Shown here in pieces: positions 1 through 8,400 of a stretch of 34,683 bases of DNA. Every line of letters starts with the position of its first letter. Position 1 is the stretch's first letter. The position numbers and the translations under genes were made by a program. The DNA is from a virus. The stretch covers positions 1 to 34,683 of IMG/VR virus record IMGVR_UViG_3300010354_000282. The stretch is one strand, 5' to 3'. The notes beneath the pieces were generated by a model. That model was not told where the DNA came from. It saw only the letters and a list, made by a program, of their open reading frames with translations, and did no database searches.

Positions 1-12
1 GGATAATAAAAA

Positions 13-1884
13 ATGACTTTAGCTACTGGTACAGGTGCAATATCTGCTGCAAATATACTCACTGAAGGTAGTATTCCTGCTAGCACTCAAATTCAATTTG
101 GAAGCACCCCAGGTAGTCCTAACATTCCTGGTGATCCTAATTGGATCGATGTTATGGAGTATTCTATACCTACACCTACTGGTGCTGGTACACCTGGATC
201 GTTAAGCATCGACAATCTACATGGTAAAGCTGCTTATTTCACCTTTGATGTAAAAGGTGGTAACGGGGACGGAGAAGCAGGCACCCAAACCAATATGGTA
301 GAAGTTAATACTTTATTTCCTTATATGTATGATGATATTTGGTTTGGTGTAGATGTTCAATTACAATCATCTGATGGGTGTGTAGGAACATACCAAACAT
401 GGCGTTGTTATTTTAGATATGGTAATTATGTTGCCACTGTTGATCCTTTAGATTACAATAGACAAGGATTAGCAAAATCTGGTGGTAGTTTAGAAAACAT
501 GGCACCTGGTATATACAAGTGGTGTAGTGGTACTGTTGGTATGTATAGATTTAGGCCTGCATTCCAAAGAAACGGCAACAATGATATACAGGGTGGTTAC
601 ATAAGAGTATACTGCCTTCCTACTAAAGGTAATGTAAGAGTTTGGGCATCTTGGCAATATAATGGTGCTGATTATAGTAACAGAAAGAATCAAATATCAA
701 TACGCAGAATACAGGTATTTGGAAAAGATTCTAAGTTTTCTGGTAACGCTGCTGGTGGTGGTAAACCAACAGGTCCAATATCAACTAATTATGCGCATAT
801 ACAGTTTATGGGAAGCAAAGCGCAATATGATGCGCAATATCCTAACAATAAACCACCACCACCTGGTGTACTTCCATCAGATAAACCACCTCCTGATGAC
901 CCTAAGTATAAAGATCCAGATATACCACCAGATGAATGGAAGAATACTTGCTGCTTTGATCCTGAAGCGCTTGTTACTATGTCTGATAATACTAAGAAAA
1001 AAATTAAAGATATTATTATCGGTGATAAAGTAAAAAATTCTAAGAGTGGTACAAATACAGTGCTTGGTATAGAAACACCTGTACTAGGCAAACGTAAGAT
1101 GTACAAGTATAATAATAAATGGGCATTCGTATCAGAAGAACACCCTCTTCTCACTACTGAAGGTTGGGCTGCATTTAACCCTGATAGTTATGCAGTAGAA
1201 GAAGAATTTAAAGGTAAACTAAAAAAGATTGAAGTAGGTACTGTATTAGTAACTGACTGGGGTTACGAGCAAATAACTAGTATAGAAGCTGAAGATAAGC
1301 CAGAAGAATATAATATTTACAATCTAATGCTTGACGGTGATCACACTTTTATAGTTGAAGATGTAATTGTACATAATAAGAAAATTATTTGTACTAAACT
1401 ACACGAGTGGAATGATTTACCTACTAGAATTTGGAAAGCAGATGAACGTTATGCCGCACTTCTAATTAAGAAAGATCCAGACATCTATCTAGGATATATT
1501 GCATGGTCAAGATTAGTAGTTGAGCTAATGGAAGGCAAAGGGCCTCTTCTTGCCTGGTTTATGGGTAAAGAAAAAGGTAGAGAATACCAAACTAAAACTG
1601 CACGTAAATGGGCTAAACTGTTAGGTACTTCTTGGGCAGAAGAAATGGCTCATAAATTAGGTATACTAAGAAGAGAAAATAAACTAGGAAAGTTTTTATT
1701 AGCTGTAGGTACACCTATTTGTAAATTAATAGGTATGAAGCAAAGAATATTTAATACTATAGACAGCCCTGCAGGATATATAACTGGTTACTCTTTATGG
1801 TTAGTGTTTGGTCTTCTTGTATTATCACTTAAATTAAAAGTAGGATTAGAGGAATTGTTAAATGTCAGATTTAGTAACAATTGA
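13..1884 (+). CDS. Structural-type protein with C-terminal Hint (intein-like) domain
   Basis: This 623-aa protein has in-frame stop codons just upstream of its ATG, so the start is complete. Residues 1 to about 275 look like a beta-rich virion domain. A proline-rich linker (about 278-312) follows. A Hint fold then spans about C314 to N455: it has an N-terminal Cys (C313/C314) followed by FDPEALV, a block-B-like EEHPLL with H377, and a C-terminal block ending in VHN (H454-N455). The domain is about 142 residues and has no room for a homing endonuclease. The residue after Asn is Lys456, not the Cys/Ser/Thr needed for protein splicing, so cleavage without splicing is more likely. The last 168 residues are mostly helical and carry a hydrophobic segment (about 590-610) that could span or insert into a membrane. 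Its location next to fibre genes suggests a tail or fibre component. The exact role of the N- and C-terminal parts is not recognised. Confidence 0.8.
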   Translation: MTLATGTGAISAANILTEGSIPASTQIQFGSTPGSPNIPGDPNWIDVMEYSIPTPTGAGTPGSLSIDNLHGKAAYFTFDVKGGNGDGEAGTQTNMVEVNTLFPYMYDDIWFGVDVQLQSSDGCVGTYQTWRCYFRYGNYVATVDPLDYNRQGLAKSGGSLENMAPGIYKWCSGTVGMYRFRPAFQRNGNNDIQGGYIRVYCLPTKGNVRVWASWQYNGADYSNRKNQISIRRIQVFGKDSKFSGNAAGGGKPTGPISTNYAHIQFMGSKAQYDAQYPNNKPPPPGVLPSDKPPPDDPKYKDPDIPPDEWKNTCCFDPEALVTMSDNTKKKIKDIIIGDKVKNSKSGTNTVLGIETPVLGKRKMYKYNNKWAFVSEEHPLLTTEGWAAFNPDSYAVEEEFKGKLKKIEVGTVLVTDWGYEQITSIEAEDKPEEYNIYNLMLDGDHTFIVEDVIVHNKKIICTKLHEWNDLPTRIWKADERYAALLIKKDPDIYLGYIAWSRLVVELMEGKGPLLAWFMGKEKGREYQTKTARKWAKLLGTSWAEEMAHKLGILRRENKLGKFLLAVGTPICKLIGMKQRIFNTIDSPAGYITGYSLWLVFGLLVLSLKLKVGLEELLNVRFSNN

Positions 1885-2122
1885 TATGAAAGAAGGTTTC
1901 TCTAAAGCCTTCAGAGCACTCTCAAATGAAGATCAGCAAGTATTCTTTGATCACGCTACTCCTGAATTAATATTAGTTATTGATAAGTTGATACCCGGTT
2001 TACCCTTTATATCTGTTCTTAAACAACAAATACTGGCTGGTACATATTCACCACCTACACCACAAAGCTATAGAGCATGGATGGATAAATTTTTAAATGG
2101 TGAATTGAGGGTTAAACTATAA
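1862..2122 (+). CDS. Small hypothetical protein, 86 aa
   Basis: The gene starts 23 nt inside the end of the Hint-protein gene and its stop codon overlaps the next ATG by one base (TAATG), so it is probably translationally coupled on both sides. The protein looks helical (KEGFSKAFRALSNEDQQ, then ELILVIDKLIPGLPFI) and has no signal peptide. I do not recognise a family. Its tight packing between virion-type genes suggests a small structural or assembly factor, which is inference from position only. Confidence 0.7.
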   Translation: MSDLVTIDMKEGFSKAFRALSNEDQQVFFDHATPELILVIDKLIPGLPFISVLKQQILAGTYSPPTPQSYRAWMDKFLNGELRVKL

Positions 2123-2448
2123 TGTCTATTAAAACCAACTTAACTGTTGATCAAGGTGCTAATTTTATTTACAACATTTACCTTGTAGATACTGATGGTA
2201 ACCCTTTTGATTTAACAGGTTATACAGGTGCTGCTCAAGTTCGTAGAACATATACATCTAATACTTACAATACTATTAACGTTGATATCACAGGTAACTC
2301 AGGATTAATTGCTCTTACTATGAATGCAGCAATAACTGCTAACCTTGTTAATAACCGCTATGTATATGATTTAGAATTAACAAGTAATAATGTTGTATCT
2401 AGAATTGTAGAAGGGTTTATTACTGTTAATCCTGGAGTAACCAGATGA
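2122..2448 (+). CDS. Beta-rich virion-type protein, 108 aa
   Basis: This compact protein is predicted to be beta-rich. It opens with SIKTNLTVDQGANF, continues with DGNPFDLTGYTGAAQVRR and closes with IVEGFITVNPGVTR. The pattern of a polarised DLTGYT strand followed by an R-rich strand resembles small beta-sandwich proteins common near tail-fibre genes in marine T4-like phages; that resemblance is from memory and was not tested by search. The start overlaps the preceding stop by one base and the end overlaps the next ATG by four bases. It is probably a virion accessory or fibre-attachment protein, with unknown precise function. Confidence 0.7.
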   Translation: MSIKTNLTVDQGANFIYNIYLVDTDGNPFDLTGYTGAAQVRRTYTSNTYNTINVDITGNSGLIALTMNAAITANLVNNRYVYDLELTSNNVVSRIVEGFITVNPGVTR

Positions 2449-2648
2449 AAGATGGTAAGATAACCGTAGCGTCTGTTAATCAAATGATAGTAACATTGGC
2501 TCGTTATACTCCAATGAGAACTACTTTAATAGTTAAACAAAACGGTACAATTATTGAAACAGTTTCTGTACTTAAGCAGCAAGAAACTGATCTTATTGGA
2601 ACTACACCTACAGTACCGAGAGTAGCGCCTACTGTTCCTCTCTACTAA
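2445..2648 (+). CDS. Small hypothetical protein, 67 aa
   Basis: The start codon lies in an ATGA overlap with the stop of the preceding gene, a typical coupled junction. The protein has two short beta-like segments (QMIVTLARYT and TTLIVKQNGTIIETVSVL) and ends in a Thr/Pro-rich tail (GTTPTVPRVAPTVPLY). Its 3' end overlaps the end of the minus-strand glycosyltransferase gene by four bases, tail to tail. No family is recognised. Confidence 0.6.
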   Translation: MKDGKITVASVNQMIVTLARYTPMRTTLIVKQNGTIIETVSVLKQQETDLIGTTPTVPRVAPTVPLY

Positions 2649-5380
2649 ACTTTAAATACGGTCATCCCATGGTGATCACAAAGTATACTAGTATCAGCGT
2701 ATAGTTTAAATCCTTTTTCTCTTGCTTTCATAGCAAAATATAGATCTTCAGAAAAAGTGTCGTTGTGGTTTATCGCTGATTTATAAACAAACTGTGGATA
2801 ACCTATATCTACTAGAACATTCTTTTTAATTAATGCACAACCAAAACCACATGCACCAATTTCTACCAAACCTTTACCTTTAATTTTATCATAAGGTATA
2901 TGAGTAAATCCACCTCTATCGTTAGCTTCAAATATTTCTAATACATGTCTATCAGAAAATCTTTGTATGTAAAGACCGGATACTACATCTTTATCGTGTG
3001 CAAGAAGCTTTACTAGAGTATCCTTAGGGAATGATATATCTGCATCTACTGCAAAAAGATAATCCCATTCACCCTTAACAACCCATTCAGCAATTAGATT
3101 GCGTACCTGATCTACATTATAACCATAGAAGTATTGAAATGTTGTTTCATATCCTTCTGGTACGATAAGATCATAGACCGCTTTAAATGTTTGCACTTCA
3201 ATATTACGAGCTGTAGGTATTGCTATAAGGATTTTTTTCTTCATATTATTCTTCACTACTGTTTCTTTTGCTTTAACTACCGGAACTGGTACTTCAGTTA
3301 CTTTTGTTTTATTACCAGTAATTTTAGCTGCATTTTTATTTTGTAATTCACCGTTCACTTTATAGTCGTTAAGCGGGTTGATATCATTATAGAGATAAAA
3401 GATATCAGGGACTGCAACTACCTTAGTTGGTCGCGCTTGTTCGATAATATTATAGAAAGTAGCATTATCACCACCAGCTTTAAACCATTCACCATTCTCA
3501 TCTTTAAATACGCTATCATCAATATTATTAATTAGACTCTTACGAAATACTCTAAGATGAGGATAGGGCATACCCCAGTTAAATTTATGCTGTCGGTATG
3601 CTCTGTCATTTTTAATATAGTCTGGGTACGGCTGTGCTACTAATGGTATATTATCTACCATAGACCAACAACTACCATATGCATAGTCGGTCTTATCATC
3701 AGCAAATAGGTTATTATAAAAATTAAAGATGTTAGGATTGTTAATTAATGCATCATCACCATCAACTAACATAACAATATTATCATCAGAAACATTCTCA
3801 CGTAATGCTCTGATCTGATTATGAACTGCACCTTTATTTTTTACATTATGGCTTATATGAAACTTATCTGTAATATCTCTATATTTACCTTTAATATATG
3901 CTAATATCAGATCTAGACTACCATCGTCACTGTTATCATCTACTATATACATTTTCCAGTTGTCATAGTTTTGAGTTGCAACTGAATCAATACATCTTAA
4001 AATATAATCTTTAGCATTATAGAAAGGTGTAATAATAGAGATAGGTTGTTCTTTCGAGAGCTTATAGGTACCCCATTCTTCCAGATTACTAAAACGTCTA
4101 TTGAATATTTTATGCACCCTATCGTTAATATAAGATACTTTACGGTATTCTTCTACTGGTAGATAAAGACCTAATCTACGATAGAAATGCTGTTTCCATT
4201 GTAATGCTACTGTATCCCATCCTGCAACCTCTTTAACTATATTACATGCATACATCTTTTGTTGATGCAGGTATGTGTTATGGTATGCTTCAAAAGCTTT
4301 TCTGGCAATCAATTTTGATTGTTCATTCTCATTAATTTGAGGGAACAAACTGTTAGGTGCAGCTGCATAATCAATAAAGTAACTAGCATAGTCTAATGCA
4401 GTTTCTTCTAATGCACCAAAACGAACAGTAATAAGAGGTGTATTATAGTAAAGAGACTCTAATGCAGAAATACTAAATGTCTCTGGGAAGGTACCTGGGT
4501 ATAGAAAATAACTTGCTTTTTGAAATACTTCTGCAACTTGCTTTTGAGATATAATACCGGTAAATGTTACATCTTGCTTTTTATATTCTTCTTTTTGTGC
4601 AAGCTCTTCAAGTTGACGTTGCTGTTCATCACCAGGTGAATTAGAACTAAAGTGGTAGTAACCACCAACTACCATTAACTTTGCATCCGGGAGATCTGAT
4701 TTAACTAAAGGCCATACTTTGTTTAGTAGGGTAGGAAGACCTTTACTTACTGATGCAACATATACAAATAAGTTTCTATCTTTTTGTGTAATATCTGTGC
4801 TATCAAAATATTTTGTAATACCGTTACGAGTCTGATAAATTTTATTCTTTAGTACTTCAAAATTTCTACGATTACCACCATGCCAGCAATTAGAGATATA
4901 AGAGGTGTGGAAATCTGAAAGAGTAAATATCTCATCAATAAAACCTTTTACGACCAGATCTTCTAATGCAGGATCTCCCCAGGTAAAAGTATCATGCATC
5001 CAAAGCACTTTATATTTGCTAGCCTGTTGAACTCTAGCAAATTTTGCATATTCTGTACGTGTATTATTATTGATAGAATCTCTAAGATGAGCAGGTACAA
5101 AAGGAATAATAGTGCGCAGTGATACCATAATATCGTAATGGCTATCGCATTGCATAAGATCATGTAGATGACGGTATCTTACACCATCATAAATACCAGG
5201 TGAACAATCTACATCTCTGCAGTTATTAAAAATGGTAACATCGAAACCAATTTTAGCTAGTTCTCTAGCCATAAGAACTGTGGCTGATTCAGAACCACCG
5301 AGCGCGCGTTTGCCTACCGTTTCACCATCATAAACTGTACCTATAGGATCGACAAACACAATAGACGGGCGATAAGACAT
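2645..5380 (-). CDS. Three-domain glycosyltransferase (GT-B + GT2 + GT-A-like)
   Basis: This 911-aa protein is the only gene on the minus strand. Residues 1 to about 400 form a GT-B (GT4-like) module with GGSES near residues 28-32 and the donor-site signature FPETFSISALE (E300 and E308). Residues about 445-665 form a GT2 (GT-A) module with ISIITPFYNA, VDDNSDDGS (D481-D482) and the metal-binding DGDD at 540-543. Residues about 713-911 form a third GT-A-like module with KILIAIPTARN, a VDAD motif (779-781), SEDLYF and a terminal DHHG. A low-complexity linker rich in Lys and Val (about 680-712) precedes the third module. Upstream on its own strand is a GAGG ribosome site just before the ATG. Donor and acceptor are unknown. 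Candidates are the neighbouring fibre proteins, host envelope glycans or modified DNA. The divergent position beside the largest collagen-like fibre favours a virion target, but this is inference. Confidence 0.9.
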   Translation of the reverse strand: MSYRPSIVFVDPIGTVYDGETVGKRALGGSESATVLMARELAKIGFDVTIFNNCRDVDCSPGIYDGVRYRHLHDLMQCDSHYDIMVSLRTIIPFVPAHLRDSINNNTRTEYAKFARVQQASKYKVLWMHDTFTWGDPALEDLVVKGFIDEIFTLSDFHTSYISNCWHGGNRRNFEVLKNKIYQTRNGITKYFDSTDITQKDRNLFVYVASVSKGLPTLLNKVWPLVKSDLPDAKLMVVGGYYHFSSNSPGDEQQRQLEELAQKEEYKKQDVTFTGIISQKQVAEVFQKASYFLYPGTFPETFSISALESLYYNTPLITVRFGALEETALDYASYFIDYAAAPNSLFPQINENEQSKLIARKAFEAYHNTYLHQQKMYACNIVKEVAGWDTVALQWKQHFYRRLGLYLPVEEYRKVSYINDRVHKIFNRRFSNLEEWGTYKLSKEQPISIITPFYNAKDYILRCIDSVATQNYDNWKMYIVDDNSDDGSLDLILAYIKGKYRDITDKFHISHNVKNKGAVHNQIRALRENVSDDNIVMLVDGDDALINNPNIFNFYNNLFADDKTDYAYGSCWSMVDNIPLVAQPYPDYIKNDRAYRQHKFNWGMPYPHLRVFRKSLINNIDDSVFKDENGEWFKAGGDNATFYNIIEQARPTKVVAVPDIFYLYNDINPLNDYKVNGELQNKNAAKITGNKTKVTEVPVPVVKAKETVVKNNMKKKILIAIPTARNIEVQTFKAVYDLIVPEGYETTFQYFYGYNVDQVRNLIAEWVVKGEWDYLFAVDADISFPKDTLVKLLAHDKDVVSGLYIQRFSDRHVLEIFEANDRGGFTHIPYDKIKGKGLVEIGACGFGCALIKKNVLVDIGYPQFVYKSAINHNDTFSEDLYFAMKAREKGFKLYADTSILCDHHGMTVFKV

Positions 5381-5436
5381 TATTCCTCACTGTATAAATA
5401 ACAAAGCTATTAATAATATATATGAACTGAGATAAT
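5381..5436. promoter_or_regulatory. Divergent intergenic region between glycosyltransferase and large fibre
   Basis: This 56-base AT-rich spacer separates two divergent genes. The plus side carries a perfect T4-type late box (listed separately). The minus side carries a GAGG ribosome site immediately before the glycosyltransferase ATG but no TATAAATA box reading in that direction. The glycosyltransferase may therefore be expressed from an early or host-type promoter; I could not assign one with confidence. Confidence 0.5.
5393..5400 (+). promoter_or_regulatory. T4-type late promoter box TATAAATA
   Basis: This is a perfect TATAAATA, 36 bases before the start codon of the 1464-aa fibre gene. 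In T4-like phages this box is recognised by the late sigma factor gp55, and transcription starts about six bases downstream. It probably drives the long plus-strand fibre operon. Confidence 0.65.
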
Positions 5437-8400
5437 ATGGCAACCACAATACTTAATTTTAATGCGTCTAGTACTTTTGTAGCTGGTTCTGCAGCTCAAG
5501 TAGTAGAACCTAGTAATATCGGTACATTAGATTTAGTAAACCCTGCAGGCGCTGATACTGGCGCTTACATGCCAGACTTACTAGGTGATTCTACATTAAA
5601 AATAGGTGTATTAGGTAAATATGGTGAACCAGTTGATACTGGTAGAACTTTCACTACTTCTTATGCAGCTGATCTTAGTGATTTTAGTACCCTCACATTC
5701 TGGTTAAACAAAGGTGGTGGTAGTGGTAATTGGGGCGATCCACCTGAAAGCTCTGAGGTTTTTAAATTACAATATTCTACTGATAATAGTACTTGGGTTG
5801 ATATTGTTAATGTAAGTCCTTCAGGTTTAGCGCAAAATGTATGGATCCATAACGAAGTAGTACTACCGGATGCTGTAAAATTACAACCCGTATATTTAAG
5901 ATATACGATGTATCAAACTTCTGGTAGTAGTATAGGCAATGATCATTGGGCAGTTTCTTCATTAGACGCTATTGTACAAGGTGAAACTGGTTATATAGGT
6001 TCTTTTGGATTTCAAGGTTCTGTTGGATTTCAAGGTTCTGTTGGATTTCAAGGTTCTGTTGGATTTCAAGGTTCAAAAGGCGATAAAGGCGACACTGGTT
6101 ATACTGGCTCTCAAGGTTTAGCAGCCAGACCATCTAGAAGTCAACAATTGGTAGGTGACGGAACAACCAGCATATTTACTATGTCTGAAGCTGTTCCTTT
6201 ACCTCAAAATATTTTTGTTATTGTTAATGGGTTAGTGTTAGTACCGGTTGTAGATTATAATGTATCAGGAACTACATTAACGATTACAGATATACCAGGT
6301 AATGGCGCAGATATCGATATAAGATTTTTTGATAATGTTTTAGGTGTTACTGGGTTTCAAGGATCTTTAGGTAATACTGGTTATCAAGGCTCGGTAGGTG
6401 CAGGTGGGTATACCGGTTCTACAGGATTTACAGGTTCTAAGGGTGATATCGGTTATACTGGTTCTATGGGTCCTACCGGTGCAGTAGGTGCACCTTCAAG
6501 TCATAGTTTATTTACTGGTGACGGTACAACCACCAACTTTACTATGACTAAACCTGTATATGATACTAATCATATCATTGTCTCTGTCAATGGTCTAGTT
6601 CAGATACCAACAACAGATTATAGTGTATCTGGAACTACATTGCAACTAGTTTCTGCACCTCTATCTGGTTCAGATATAGAAGTACGTTACTTCACTTTAG
6701 CAGATCAGATAGGGTTTCAGGGGTCTTTAGGTAATACTGGTTATACTGGTTCAGTAGGTAGTTCTGGTTTCAAAGGTTCGTTAGGGGATTCCGGTTACAA
6801 AGGTTCAGTAGGTGATCCGGGTGGACCACAAGGCTATACTGGTTCAGCTGGTGCTGCAGGTGGTTTAGGTTATACTGGTTCTATAGGGTTTACAGGATCA
6901 GCAGGTACTGCAGGTGAAGCAGGTGCACCAAAGGCTAGTGAAATAATAGTAAGTGATGGTAGTTCTTCATTAACTATGAGTTATGAAGTTGCACAACCTT
7001 GGCATATTATTGTAGCAGTTAATGGTCTTGTTCTTTTACCTGGTATTGATTATAATGTATCAGGTACTACTCTTAATTTTACTGCTGCACCAAACAATAC
7101 ATCAGATATAGAAATAAGATACTTTGGTGCTACGGGTGAGTCAGGGTTTAAAGGTTCACAAGGTAGTACAGGTTATACGGGTTCTGTAGGTAGTGCAGGT
7201 TTTATCGGATCACAAGGTGAATCTGGTTACAAAGGTTCAGCAGGTGATCCGGGAGGTTCTACTGGTTATGCTGGATCTAAAGGTGATACTGGTTTTACTG
7301 GTTCTATGGGGCTTGGTTATACTGGTTCAATAGGGCCAGTAGGCGCGCCTAAGAGTTATCAACTATTTACTGGTGATGGTACTAATACAAACTTTACTAT
7401 GAATAGAGCTGTTATTGAAGCAGTTAATATTCTTGTTATAGTGAATGGTCTTATTCAAATACCAGTAACTGATTATAACGTATCAGGAACAACTCTACAG
7501 TTTGCTGTAGCACCTACTAATACATCAGACATAGAAGTTAGATATTTTGATATCGCAGATGTTGGATATAAAGGTTCACAAGGTTACGATGGTTCAGTTG
7601 GTTATAAGGGATCACAAGGTGATCCTGGTGGAGATCGAGGTTATACAGGTTCTATAGGTTATACTGGTTCTTCTGGATTTACCGGTTCACAAGGACCAGC
7701 TGGTGCTCCTTCTGACTATAGTACATATGTAGGTGATGGAACTACAACTAACTTTACTATGTCTAGAGAAGTACCTAACGAAAAAAGCATTTTCGTTATG
7801 GTCAACGGGCTTGTTCAGATACCAACTACAGACTATACTGTATCCGGTACAAATCTTAATTTAAATATTGCACCTACTAATACATCAGATATAGAAGTAC
7901 GTTACTTTGATATTGCAGCTACTGGTTATAAAGGTTCTCTAGGCGATCCTGGTGGTCCTCAAGGATACACAGGATCACAAGGTAACATTGGTTATACTGG
8001 TTCTATTGGTATTGGTTATACAGGATCACAAGGTAATTCTGGTTATACAGGTAGTGTAGGTTTACCTGGTGCACCTTATAAAAGTCAGACTGCAGTTGCC
8101 GATGGTAGTGAAAGTATCATATTAGATGACAATACAGTAACCGATCCTATTAATCTTATCGTATCTGTTAATGGTCTAGTATTAATTCCAAATACTGATT
8201 ACTTTATTAATAGTGGTTATTTAATATTTAATGATGTACCTTTTACAGGATCAGATATAGAAGTAAGATACTTCTATGGTACTGGATTTAGAGGCTCACA
8301 AGGTTACACTGGTTCTGTTGGACATCAAGGTTCAAGAGGTGATGTTGGTTATTCTGGATCTGCAGGTGACTTTGTTGGTTATTATGGTTCTGTCGGATAT

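Noticed and set aside
949-1380. A splicing intein in the Hint protein
   Set aside because: The residue after the terminal Asn is Lys, so the nucleophile needed for splicing is missing, and the flanking sequences do not look like one split enzyme.
2621-2633. Hairpin AGTAG-CGC-CTACT near the convergent gene ends, as a bidirectional terminator
   Set aside because: The stem is only five pairs, has no T-tract on either side and lies within coding sequence.
5381-5436. A sigma70-type promoter for the glycosyltransferase
   Set aside because: The AT-rich spacer offers several poor matches but no convincing pair of -35 and -10 elements, so none was assigned.
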